A stretch of DNA of 64,000 nt, taken from NCBI RefSeq assembly GCF_036178145.1, contig NZ_CP108067.1, positions 6,833,501-6,897,500 of the forward strand, given 5' to 3'. A program made the translations under genes and the position numbers. The notes below the pieces were generated by a model. The model did not search any database and was not told where the DNA came from. It saw nothing but the letters and a program-made list of their open reading frames with translations. Within the stretch, counting starts at the first letter, position 1; the number at the start of each line of letters is the position of its first letter. This DNA comes from Streptomyces sp. NBC_00273. GTDB taxonomy: Bacteria; Actinomycetota; Actinomycetes; Streptomycetales; Streptomycetaceae. Positions 23,617 through 31,883 of the stretch are shown piece by piece.

Positions 23617-26600
23617 ATGTCCTGGCTGTCCCGCTTCAGCCTGGCCCAAAGGGCCCTGGTCGGCCTCGTGTCGATCGTCGCGCTCCTCTTCGGCGCCATA
23701 GCCATCCCGCAGCTCAAGCAGCAGCTGCTGCCCTCCATCGAATTGCCGATGGTGTCCGTGCTCGCGCCGTACCAGGGCGCCTCGCCCGACGTGGTCGAGA
23801 AGCAGGTCGTCGAACCGATCGAGGCCATGCTCAAGGGTGTCGACGGCATCACCGGCATCACCTCCACCGCCAGCGAGGGCAACGCCCTCATCATGGCCAC
23901 CTTCGACTACGGCGACAGCGGCACCAAGCAGCTCGTCGCCGACGTCCAGCAGGCCGTGAACCGGGCCCGCGTCCGGCTGCCCGCCGAGGTGGACCCGCAG
24001 GTCGTGGCCGGTTCCACCGACGACATCCCGACCGTCATCCTGGCCGTCACCGCCGACAAGGACCAGCAGGCGCTCGCCGACCAGCTGGAACGATCCGTCG
24101 TCCCCGTCCTCTCGGACATCGAGGGCGTCGGCCAGGTCACCGTCGACGGCGTCCAGGACCTCCAGGTCACCGTCATCCCCGACAACGCCAAGCTCGCGGC
24201 CGCCGGCCTCGACGGCGCCTCCCTCGCCCAGGGCCTCCAGGCGGGCGGCGCCGCCGTCCCCGCCGGCTCCTTCGACGAGGCCGGCAAGAACCGCACCGTC
24301 CGCGTGGGCAACGGCTTCACTTCCCTCGCCCAGGTCGAGGACCTGCGGCTGACCCCCGGCACGGGCAAGCCGGCCGTGCGCCTCGGCGACGTCGCCACCG
24401 TCAAGCAGGAGCCGGCCAAGGCCGTCTCGATCACCCGCACCAACGGCAAGCCCAGCCTCGCCCTCGTCCTCACCATGGACAAGGACGGCAGTGCCGTCGC
24501 CATCTCCGACGCGGTCAAGGACAAGCTGCCCGAGCTGCGCACCGCGCTCGGCGCCGGCGCCGACCTGACCGTCGTCAGCGACCAGGGCCCGGCCGTCGCC
24601 AAGTCCATCTCCAGCCTCACCACCGAAGGCATGCTCGGCCTGCTCTTCGCGGTGATCGTGATCCTGGTCTTCCTGGCCTCGCTGCGCTCGACGCTGGTCA
24701 CGGCGGTCTCCATCCCGCTGTCCGTCGTCCTCGCGCTCATCGTGCTGTGGACCCGCGACCTGTCGCTGAACATGCTGACCCTGGGCGCCCTCACCATCGC
24801 CATCGGCCGTGTGGTCGACGACTCGATCGTGGTCCTGGAGAACATCAAGCGCCACCTCGGCTACGGCGAGGAGCGCGAGGCCGCGATCATCACCGCGGTC
24901 AAGGAGGTCGCCGGCGCGGTCACCTCCTCCACCCTCACCACCGTCGCCGTCTTCCTGCCGATCGGCCTCACCAGCGGCATGATCGGCGAGCTCTTCGGCT
25001 CCTTCTCGCTCACCGTCACCGCGGCCCTGCTGGCCTCGCTGCTCGTCTCGCTGACGGTCGTACCGGTGCTCTCGTACTGGTTCCTGAGCGCGCCCAAGGG
25101 CGTCGAGCCCGGGAACGCCGAGAGCGCGGCCAAGGCCCGCCGCGAGGCCCAGGAGAAGGAGGCGCGCAGCCGCCTCCAGCGCTTCTACGTCCGCGTCCTG
25201 GGCTTCGCCACCCGGCGCCGGGTGACCAGTGTGGCCATCGCGGTGGTCGTCCTGATCGGCACCTTCGGGATGACCCCGCTGCTGAAGACCAACTTCTTCG
25301 ACCAGGGCGAGCAGGAAGTCCTGACGGTCAAGCAGGAGCTCGCCCCCGGCACCTCGCTGGCCGCCTCCGACGAGGCGAGCCGCAAGATCGAGCAGGTGCT
25401 GTCCTCGGTCGACGGTGTCAAGAGCTACCAGGTCACCGTCGGCTCCTCCGGCTTCCTGGCAGCCTTCGGCGGCGGTACGGGCTCCAACCAGGCCTCGTAC
25501 CAGGTCAGCCTGAAGGACTCCGGCAAGGCGGACGCCGTCAAGAAGGGCATCGAGGGCAAGCTGGCCGCCCTCGACGGCATCGGCGAGACCCGCATCGTGG
25601 CGGGCGACGGCTTCGGCAACCAGAACCTCAGCGTGGTCGTCAAGGCCGGTGACGGCAAGGTCCTCGCCGAGGCCGCCGAGCAGGTCCGCGCCGAGGTCGC
25701 GAAGCTCAAGAACGTCGCCGACGTGCAGAGCGACCTGTCCCAGTCCGTGCCCCGCATCTCCGTGACGGCCACCCCCAAGGCGGCCGAGGCCGGCCTGGAC
25801 CAGACCGCGCTCGGCGCGATCGTCGCGCAGGCCGTCCGGGGCAACCCGGCCGGCAAGGCCGTGCTCGACGACACCGAGCGGGACATCGTCATCAGGTCCG
25901 CGCAGCCGGCCACCACCCTGGCCGAACTGCAGGCGCTCCCCGTCGGCCCGGTCAAGCTCGGTGACATCGCCGAAGTCAAGGAAGTCCCCGGCCCGGTCGC
26001 GATGACCCGGATCGACGGCGCCCGCGCCGCCACCGTCACCGCCCGGCCGCTCGGCGACAACACCGGCGCGGTCAGCGCCGAGCTGCAGACCAAGCTCAAG
26101 GCCCTGGACCTGCCGGAAGGCGCCACCGCATCCATCGGCGGCGTCTCCGAGGACCAGGACGAGGCCTTCGGCTCGCTGGGCCTGGCCATGCTCGCGGCCA
26201 TCGCGATCGTGTTCATGCTGCTGGTCGCGACCTTCCGGTCGCTGGTCCAGCCGCTGATCCTGCTGGTCTCCATCCCGTTCGCGGCGACCGGCGCACTCGG
26301 CCTGCTCATCGCCACCGGCACCCCGATGGGCGTCCCGGCGATGATCGGCATGCTGATGCTCATCGGCATCGTCGTGACCAACGCGATCGTCCTGATCGAC
26401 CTGGTCAACCAGTACCGCGCCCAGGGCCTGGGCGTCGTGGAAGCGGTCATCGAGGGCGGCCGGCACCGGCTGCGCCCGATCCTGATGACGGCCCTGGCGA
26501 CGATCTTCGCGCTGCTCCCGATGGCGCTGGGCGTCACCGGCGAGGGCGGCTTCATCTCGCAGCCGCTCGCGGTCGTGGTGATCGGCGGCCTGGTCAGCTC

Positions 26601-26757
26601 CACCCTGCTGACGCTGCTGCTCGTACCGACCCTCTACACGATGGTCGAGCTCCGCAAGGAGCGCCGCCGCGCCAAGCGGGCGGCGAAGCGCGAGGCCCGC
26701 CTGACGGCGGTCCCGGCCCCCGCCGCCGCGGAGGACGAGGTCCCGGCCAAGGCCTGA
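23617..26757 (+). CDS. RND-superfamily efflux permease
   Basis: 1046 residues with the full duplicated RND layout: TM1, a large periplasmic-type loop (about 35-330), six spans, a second loop (about 540-840), and five to six spans. The proton-relay aspartates are in GRVVDDSIVVLEN (D401-D402). The N-terminus SWLSRFSLAQRALVGL and the loop motifs are of the AcrB/HAE1-like type rather than the MmpL type. No membrane-fusion or outer-membrane partner gene is nearby, as expected for a Gram-positive, so it probably works alone or exports into the cell wall. ATG 23617 with GAGAGA upstream. The substrate is unknown. Confidence 0.9.
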   Translation: MSWLSRFSLAQRALVGLVSIVALLFGAIAIPQLKQQLLPSIELPMVSVLAPYQGASPDVVEKQVVEPIEAMLKGVDGITGITSTASEGNALIMATFDYGDSGTKQLVADVQQAVNRARVRLPAEVDPQVVAGSTDDIPTVILAVTADKDQQALADQLERSVVPVLSDIEGVGQVTVDGVQDLQVTVIPDNAKLAAAGLDGASLAQGLQAGGAAVPAGSFDEAGKNRTVRVGNGFTSLAQVEDLRLTPGTGKPAVRLGDVATVKQEPAKAVSITRTNGKPSLALVLTMDKDGSAVAISDAVKDKLPELRTALGAGADLTVVSDQGPAVAKSISSLTTEGMLGLLFAVIVILVFLASLRSTLVTAVSIPLSVVLALIVLWTRDLSLNMLTLGALTIAIGRVVDDSIVVLENIKRHLGYGEEREAAIITAVKEVAGAVTSSTLTTVAVFLPIGLTSGMIGELFGSFSLTVTAALLASLLVSLTVVPVLSYWFLSAPKGVEPGNAESAAKARREAQEKEARSRLQRFYVRVLGFATRRRVTSVAIAVVVLIGTFGMTPLLKTNFFDQGEQEVLTVKQELAPGTSLAASDEASRKIEQVLSSVDGVKSYQVTVGSSGFLAAFGGGTGSNQASYQVSLKDSGKADAVKKGIEGKLAALDGIGETRIVAGDGFGNQNLSVVVKAGDGKVLAEAAEQVRAEVAKLKNVADVQSDLSQSVPRISVTATPKAAEAGLDQTALGAIVAQAVRGNPAGKAVLDDTERDIVIRSAQPATTLAELQALPVGPVKLGDIAEVKEVPGPVAMTRIDGARAATVTARPLGDNTGAVSAELQTKLKALDLPEGATASIGGVSEDQDEAFGSLGLAMLAAIAIVFMLLVATFRSLVQPLILLVSIPFAATGALGLLIATGTPMGVPAMIGMLMLIGIVVTNAIVLIDLVNQYRAQGLGVVEAVIEGGRHRLRPILMTALATIFALLPMALGVTGEGGFISQPLAVVVIGGLVSSTLLTLLLVPTLYTMVELRKERRRAKRAAKREARLTAVPAPAAAEDEVPAKA

Positions 26758-26775
26758 CACCCCTCGCACAACGGC

Positions 26776-26812
26776 CGAAGGGCCGCTCCTCGGATCGAGG
26801 GGCGGCCCTTCG
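26776..26812. terminator. Bidirectional terminator between RND permease and nadA
   Basis: 17-bp stem with one G-T pair (26776-26792 with 26796-26812) and a 3-base loop, between convergent genes. Confidence 0.88.
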
Positions 26813-26838
26813 GGCGTGTTACGGGGAGCAGGAGGCGG

Positions 26839-28017
26839 CTACGGGAGCGCCAGCATCCGCTCCAGCGCGAGCTTCGCGAAGCTCTCCGTCTCCTTGTCGA
26901 CCTGGATCTGGTTGACGAGGTTGCCCTCGGCCAGGGACTCCAGGGTCCACACCAGGTGCGGGAGGTCGATGCGGTTCATCGTCGAGCAGAAGCAGACCGT
27001 CTTGTCGAGGAAGACGACTTCCTTGTCCTCGGCAGCGAATCGGTTCGCCAGGCGCCGGACCAGGTTCAGCTCGGTGCCGATGGCCCACTTGGAGCCGGCC
27101 GGGGCCGCCTCCAGCGCCTTGATGATGTACTCCGTCGAACCGACGTAGTCCGCGGCCGCCACGACCTCGTGCTTGCACTCGGGGTGGACCAGGACGTTCA
27201 CGCCGGGGATCCGGGCGCGGACGTCGTTGACCGAGTCGACCGAGAACCGGCCGTGCACGGAGCAGTGCCCGCGCCACAGGATCATCTTGGCGTTCCGCAG
27301 CTGCTCGACGGTGAGGCCGCCGTTGGGCTTGTGCGGGTTGTAGAGCACGCAGTCGTCCAGGGACATGCCCATGTCGCGGACGGCGGTGTTGCGGCCCAGG
27401 TGCTGGTCCGGGAGGAAGAGGATCTTCTCACCCTGCTCGAAGGCCCACTCCAGGGCCTTCTTCGCGTTGGACGAGGTACAGATCGTGCCGCCGTGCTTGC
27501 CGGTGAAGGCCTTGATGTCGGCGGAGGAGTTCATGTACGAGACGGGCACCGTGCTGCCGGCTATGCCGGCCTCGGTCAGCACGTCCCAGCACTCCGCGAC
27601 CTGCTCGGCGGTGGCCATGTCGGCCATCGAGCAGCCGGCGGCCAGGTCCGGCAGGACCACCTTCTGGTCGTCCGAGGTCAGGATGTCCGCGGACTCGGCC
27701 ATGAAGTGCACGCCGCAGAAGACGATGTACTCGGCCTCCGGCTTGGCGGCCGCGTCCTTGGCCAGCTTGAAGGAGTCGCCGGTGACGTCCGCGAACTCGA
27801 TGACCTCGTCACGCTGGTAGTGGTGGCCGAGGATGAAGACCTTGTCCCCGAGCTTCTCCTTGGCCGCGCGGGCACGCTCCACGAGGTTCGGGTCCGACGG
27901 CGAAGGCAGGTCGCCGGGGCACTCCACCCCGCGCTCGCTCTTGGGGTCGGCCTCACGGCCGAGCAGCAGCAGGGCAAGGGGCGTCGGCTGGACGTCCAAC
28001 GGCTGGGCGGTGGTCAC
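26839..28017 (-). CDS. nadA: quinolinate synthase
   Basis: 392 residues. NadA condenses iminoaspartate with dihydroxyacetone phosphate to quinolinate, the first committed ring of NAD synthesis, using a [4Fe-4S] cluster. Cluster-cysteine segments are visible as GCSMADM, VHPECKHEV and VCFCSTMNRID. Substrate motifs include GHHYQRDEV and LFLPDQHLGRN. The start chosen is GTG 28017 (TTAQPLDVQP), nine bases from AGAAAGGG; GTG 28026 would sit directly on that site. nadB and nadC are not adjacent within the window. Upstream lie three related inverted-repeat sites, so the gene is likely repressed by an NAD-responsive regulator. Confidence 0.95.
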   Translation of the reverse strand: MTTAQPLDVQPTPLALLLLGREADPKSERGVECPGDLPSPSDPNLVERARAAKEKLGDKVFILGHHYQRDEVIEFADVTGDSFKLAKDAAAKPEAEYIVFCGVHFMAESADILTSDDQKVVLPDLAAGCSMADMATAEQVAECWDVLTEAGIAGSTVPVSYMNSSADIKAFTGKHGGTICTSSNAKKALEWAFEQGEKILFLPDQHLGRNTAVRDMGMSLDDCVLYNPHKPNGGLTVEQLRNAKMILWRGHCSVHGRFSVDSVNDVRARIPGVNVLVHPECKHEVVAAADYVGSTEYIIKALEAAPAGSKWAIGTELNLVRRLANRFAAEDKEVVFLDKTVCFCSTMNRIDLPHLVWTLESLAEGNLVNQIQVDKETESFAKLALERMLALP

Positions 28018-28075
28018 GACACGCACCCTTTCTGTTCTGCGACAAGGGACTTCTGGATCATCACGTCGACTTCTC

Positions 28076-28143
28076 GTCTATTTGACGTTATCTATGATAG
28101 CCGCTTCACGTCAGTTTGACGATGCCGATAGTGTCAATGTGAC
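28076..28143. promoter_or_regulatory. Three operator-like inverted repeats upstream of nadA
   Basis: GTCTATTTGAC (28076-28086), GTCAGTTTGAC (28110-28120) and GTCAATGTGAC (28133-28143) share the form GTCW-N3-TGAC; the last two are perfect four-base inverted repeats. They lie 59-126 bp before the nadA start and also on the erpA side. A dimeric regulator of NAD synthesis (for example of the NrtR type) is a reasonable inference, not shown. Confidence 0.6.
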
Positions 28144-28319
28144 GCATCAGCCCACGATTCGCCGGGCCCACCCCCGCGTGCGGTGTGCGAGCATGGAATA
28201 TCTGAAACAAGCGTCGGGTCCCGGAATGAATCCGCGGTCCCGCTCGTTGCCACCGACGGCAAGAGTCCGACGTTTCCCCGCCCCCGGCGGGGAGCCGCCC
28301 ACTTCGGGAGTGAATGCAG

Positions 28320-28676
28320 ATGTCCGTACAGGACGACAAGACCACTGTGAGCGACGGCATCCTCCTGTCCGACGCCGCCGCCGAGAAGGTCAGGACCCTG
28401 CTGGAGCAGGAGGGCCGCGATGACCTGGCGCTCCGCGTCGCCGTCCAGCCCGGTGGCTGCTCCGGCCTGCGCTACCAGCTCTTCTTCGACGAGCGCTCCC
28501 TCGACGGCGACGTCGTGAAGGACTTCGACGGTGTGAAGGTCGTCACGGACCGGATGAGCTCCCCGTACCTCCACGGTGCCTCCATCGACTTCGTCGACAC
28601 CATCGAGAAGCAGGGCTTCACGATCGACAACCCCAACGCCACGGGCTCCTGCGCCTGCGGCGACTCGTTCAGCTAA
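28320..28676 (+). CDS. erpA: iron-sulfur cluster insertion protein (ErpA/HesB type)
   Basis: 118 residues, A-type Fe-S carrier. The three conserved cysteines are present: C47 in GGCSGLRY and C111/C113 in the C-terminal SCACGDSF. These proteins hand clusters to apo-enzymes; quinolinate synthase next door and the respiratory Fe-S proteins nearby are plausible clients. ATG 28320 gives the usual MSVQDD start; GGGAG lies about ten bases upstream. An ATG two codons earlier (28314) is closer to that site and cannot be excluded. Confidence 0.93.
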   Translation: MSVQDDKTTVSDGILLSDAAAEKVRTLLEQEGRDDLALRVAVQPGGCSGLRYQLFFDERSLDGDVVKDFDGVKVVTDRMSSPYLHGASIDFVDTIEKQGFTIDNPNATGSCACGDSFS

Positions 28677-28696
28677 GCCTGGACACCCGCGTGACA

Positions 28697-28738
28697 GAGG
28701 GCCCGCCCCCGGTCGAATCCGACCGGGGGCGGGCCCTC
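28697..28738. terminator. Bidirectional terminator after erpA
   Basis: Perfect 19-bp stem (28697-28715 with 28720-28738), four-base loop AATC, extended outward by five more pairs after a one-base bulge (28692-28696 with 28740-28744). Confidence 0.92.
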
Positions 28739-28776
28739 GTGTCATACCCGGCCCCGAGCCCTGCCCGGGACCGCCA

Positions 28777-30225
28777 CTACTGCCGGGGGAGCGGCTTGCC
28801 CGTGGCCGCGTCGATCACCTTCCGGTCACCCAGCGGCTGCTGCAACTGCACCGTCAAGGACATGTCCTGCGCCAGCATGATGCAGGCCTGACCCGGCTTG
28901 TTCGGGGTGTCCGTGATCTTCACCAGGACCGATTCCGCCTGCTCCCGCGCCTCCACGGCATAGGTGCTGCACACACTGCCCCAGAAGTTCACGGTCAGCT
29001 TCCGGTCGGCCTCCGCGTAGGAGAATCCGGTCACCGTGCGCATGTCCTTCGGGCCGGGAGTGCTCTCCTGGGCGGCCGCCGCCGGCTGGGCCACCGTGTG
29101 GCCGGGCGCGCCGCCCTGACCCGCCACCTCGAAGAGCCAGGCCGGAACCAGCCCCTGCGCCCCGTTCACCGTGCCGGGGACGAGCCCGAGCACGGCGCCC
29201 TTCACCGTCTCCGTCCGCGGCGGCTTCATCGGCCGCGGCTCCGGGTTGCACGGCACCGCGTCCGTGGACGACACCGCGGTGTCCGCCGCCAGCGGGACCG
29301 CGCTCGCGCAACCGCTGGGCTCGGGGTTGCCCTCCCCGCCGCCCGCCTTCGCGTTCAGTCGGGCCAGCGCCTCCACGGCCCCGACCACCTGCTGATCGGC
29401 CGCCCGCACGGGCGCCTTCAGCTCCCCGTTGCCCCCCACCACCGAGCCGTCGGAGCCCACGCTGACCTTCGTGGACCAGCCCTGCGTGGGCAGCCCGCCG
29501 ATCACCGGGTCGGCGGCCACCACCCGTACCGACCCCTGGTGGGACCGGGCGTCCGGCTTGCCCCCCTCCACCCCCGCAGCGGCCAGCACCGGGGCCGCGG
29601 CGGCCTTGGCGGCCTCCTCCGACACCGGAGTCCCCGTCTCGGCCCCGCCGCCCGCACTCGCCCCCGGGTCCTTGGGGAGGGTGGCCGGGCCGCAGGTGTC
29701 CTTGCCGCGCACACAGTCGTCCCCGGCGCCGTTGCCCGGCGCCTGGAAGCGGGCGAAGTTCCACGTCCCCGGCGCCGTACGGGCCACCGTGAGCCGGGGC
29801 CCGGAGCCGTCGGCGGCCTCCCCGGCCAGCCAGACGTCCCCGCTCAGCCGCGGCTCGCCGGGCAGGCCCAGCGCCGCCGCGAGGCGGGCCACCTCCGCCG
29901 AGGTGACCTCGCCGGACAGCGCGTAGGTGGGCGCGCCGGCCGGGGCCTCCGGAAGCTTCACGTCGGCCCGGTAGACCACCCCGCCGCCGGACGGGTCGGG
30001 CTCCCCGGGCGCGATGCCCGGCCCCGAGGGGTTCCCCGCGTCACGGGGCGCGGAGGCCGCGCTGTCGGCCGTACGGCTGCCCGCCCCACCGTCGCCGTAG
30101 GCGGTCGACGCCCAGTACGCGGTGCCGCCGCCCGCCAGCAGGACGGCGGCCGCGATCGAGCCGACGGCCCAGGCGGGCCGCCGCCGTGTGCCGCGTGATG
30201 TGTCGTCGGGTCGTTCGCTGGTCAC
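28777..30225 (-). CDS. membrane-anchored extracytoplasmic protein, unknown function
   Basis: 482 residues: about 18 basic cytosolic residues, one membrane span (about 19-40), then a long exported region rich in Ala, Gly and Pro with several scattered cysteines (DDCVRGKDTCG, SGCASA, VPCNPE, GSVCSTYA, GQACIM) that could form disulfides. I recognise no enzyme motif. GTG 30225 is preceded by AAGGAG. It is similar in style to conserved Streptomyces membrane proteins of unknown function. It stands alone, opposite erpA across a terminator. Confidence 0.78.
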   Translation of the reverse strand: MTSERPDDTSRGTRRRPAWAVGSIAAAVLLAGGGTAYWASTAYGDGGAGSRTADSAASAPRDAGNPSGPGIAPGEPDPSGGGVVYRADVKLPEAPAGAPTYALSGEVTSAEVARLAAALGLPGEPRLSGDVWLAGEAADGSGPRLTVARTAPGTWNFARFQAPGNGAGDDCVRGKDTCGPATLPKDPGASAGGGAETGTPVSEEAAKAAAAPVLAAAGVEGGKPDARSHQGSVRVVAADPVIGGLPTQGWSTKVSVGSDGSVVGGNGELKAPVRAADQQVVGAVEALARLNAKAGGGEGNPEPSGCASAVPLAADTAVSSTDAVPCNPEPRPMKPPRTETVKGAVLGLVPGTVNGAQGLVPAWLFEVAGQGGAPGHTVAQPAAAAQESTPGPKDMRTVTGFSYAEADRKLTVNFWGSVCSTYAVEAREQAESVLVKITDTPNKPGQACIMLAQDMSLTVQLQQPLGDRKVIDAATGKPLPRQ

Positions 30226-30297
30226 CGCATCGCTCCTTCACCGGTCCCGTCCTACCTGATGCGGGTGGGACGGAGCGGGAGCGCAACCGGTTCCCTC

Positions 30298-30537
30298 CTA
30301 CTGGTCCCCGTACACGGACGTGGCGGCGATCAGCCGCGCCGAGGCCGGCGGGACGCTGATCCCGTGGATCTGCGAAGGGGCCACGCGGACCGGCCGGGGA
30401 CCCGCCGGGACCGCCCAGTGCGGGGCCATCCGGGCGCAGTCACCCAGCAGACGGGCGAAACCGGGCTGTCGTGGGGCTTCCGCGCCGCGCTTGTCGGCGG
30501 TGTACTCGCAGTAGCCGAAACCGTCGGTATAGGTCAT
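30298..30537 (-). CDS. small conserved protein, unknown function
   Basis: 79 residues, starting MTYTDGFGYCEY from ATG 30537, no membrane segment, with two cysteines (C10 and C34). The upstream Shine-Dalgarno is poor, so translation efficiency or the exact start is uncertain. Codon positions show the Streptomyces bias and the region is otherwise unexplained. No function can be assigned. It lies divergently from the PfkB kinase gene, sharing a short promoter region. Confidence 0.62.
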   Translation of the reverse strand: MTYTDGFGYCEYTADKRGAEAPRQPGFARLLGDCARMAPHWAVPAGPRPVRVAPSQIHGISVPPASARLIAATSVYGDQ

Positions 30538-30584
30538 GGAGGCACCGTAGGCATCGGAGCTCTGGCGAAGAAAGACCTACTAAA

Positions 30585-30629
30585 GGGTAGTTTCTGGGGT
30601 ACAGCCAGGGGCCGCTTACCGGGTAGTTT
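30585..30629 (+). promoter_or_regulatory. Direct repeats GGGTAGTTT in the kinase promoter region
   Basis: Two identical nonamers (30585-30593 and 30621-30629) 36 bp apart, between the divergent small gene and the kinase. The first is preceded by CTAC-TAAAG, forming a partial inverted repeat with GGTAG. Likely promoter or regulator sites; inferred from repetition only. Confidence 0.5.
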
Positions 30630-30668
30630 TGACTGTCCCTCGCCGTCCTCAGCAGGAGCGTCCACGCC

Positions 30669-31643
30669 GTGCGCATCGCAGTCACCGGCTCCATCGCCAC
30701 CGACCACCTCATGACCTTCCCCGGCCGTTTCGCCGACCAGCTGGTCGCGGACCAGCTGCACACGGTCTCCCTCTCCTTCCTCGTCGACAACCTCGACGTC
30801 CGGCGGGGCGGGGTCGGCCCGAACATCTGCTTCGGTATGGGGCAGCTCGGCATCCGCCCGATCCTCGTCGGAGCCGCCGGCTCCGACTTCGACGAGTACC
30901 GCGCCTGGCTGGACCGGCACGGCGTCGACACCGAGTCCGTACGGATCTCCGAGGTGCTGCACACCGCGCGCTTCGTGTGCACCACGGACTCCGACCACAA
31001 CCAGATCGGCTCCTTCTACACGGGCGCGATGAGCGAGGCCCGGCTGATCGAGCTGAAGTCCGTCGCCGACCGGGTGGGCGGGCTCGACCTCGTCCTGATC
31101 GGTGCGGACGACCCCGAGGCGATGCTGCGCCACACAGAGGAGTGCCGTACGCGCGGGATCCCCTTCGCCGCCGACTTCTCGCAGCAGATCGCGCGGATGG
31201 ACGGCGACAACATCCGCACCCTGATGGAGGGCGCGACCTTCCTCTTCTCGAACGAGTACGAGAAGGGCCTCATCGAGTCGAAGTCCGGCTGGACCGACGA
31301 GGAGATCCTGTCGAAGGTCGGCACCCGCGTGACCACGCTGGGCTCCAACGGCGTCCGGATCGAGCGCGTCGGCGAGGCCCCGATCGTGGTCGGCTGCCCG
31401 GAGGAGACCGCGAAGGTCGACCCGACGGGTGTCGGCGACGCGTTCCGCGCCGGGTTCCTGACCGGTCTGGGCTGGGGCGTCGACCTGGAGCGTGCGGCGC
31501 AGCTGGGCTGCATGCTCGCGACGCTGGTGATCGAGACCCTGGGCACCCAGGAGTACACCCTGGCCCGTGCCCACTTCATGGAGCGCTTCACCAAGGCCTA
31601 CGGCGACGAAGCCGCGACGGAGGTCCGCGCCCACCTCGCCTGA
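30669..31643 (+). CDS. PfkB-family carbohydrate/adenosine kinase
   Basis: 324 residues. It opens MRIAVTGSIATDHLMTFPG, has the glycine-rich substrate loop DVRRGGVGPNICFGM and the PfkB signature with catalytic Asp, DPTGVGDAFRAGF, near the C-terminus. The N-terminal pattern fits actinobacterial adenosine kinases as well as ribokinase-like sugar kinases; the substrate cannot be fixed by eye. GTG 30669 is preceded by CAGGAG about nine bases upstream. It is followed by a complete copy of the dispersed inverted repeat. Confidence 0.88.
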   Translation: MRIAVTGSIATDHLMTFPGRFADQLVADQLHTVSLSFLVDNLDVRRGGVGPNICFGMGQLGIRPILVGAAGSDFDEYRAWLDRHGVDTESVRISEVLHTARFVCTTDSDHNQIGSFYTGAMSEARLIELKSVADRVGGLDLVLIGADDPEAMLRHTEECRTRGIPFAADFSQQIARMDGDNIRTLMEGATFLFSNEYEKGLIESKSGWTDEEILSKVGTRVTTLGSNGVRIERVGEAPIVVGCPEETAKVDPTGVGDAFRAGFLTGLGWGVDLERAAQLGCMLATLVIETLGTQEYTLARAHFMERFTKAYGDEAATEVRAHLA

Positions 31644-31705
31644 CCCCGCCGCCGTCTGGGCCCGGGCCAGGCTTCCATCCCTTCCGGGGGAGGCCCGGGC
31701 TGCAT

Positions 31706-31844
31706 CCAGCCCCTCCGGCGTTTGAGGAGCGGGGTCTGGGGCGGAGCCCCAGGGAACCCGGCTCCGCCGGGCACCGGGCTCCGCCCGGACCCTCCCCCGG
31801 CTACCGCTGGGAGGTGCCCCCTGCTCAAACGCCGGAGGGGCTGG
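31706..31844. repeat. Modular inverted repeat, copy B (complete, 139 bp)
   Basis: Outer 21-bp arms (31706-31726 and 31824-31844) are perfectly complementary. The inner modules match copy A almost base for base. It lies between convergent genes. Relative to copy A, arm position 9 changes on both sides so that pairing is kept. Confidence 0.9.
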
Positions 31845-31883
31845 AATTGCCCGGCGGGGCCGGATCGGCTGGGGACGGCTCGG

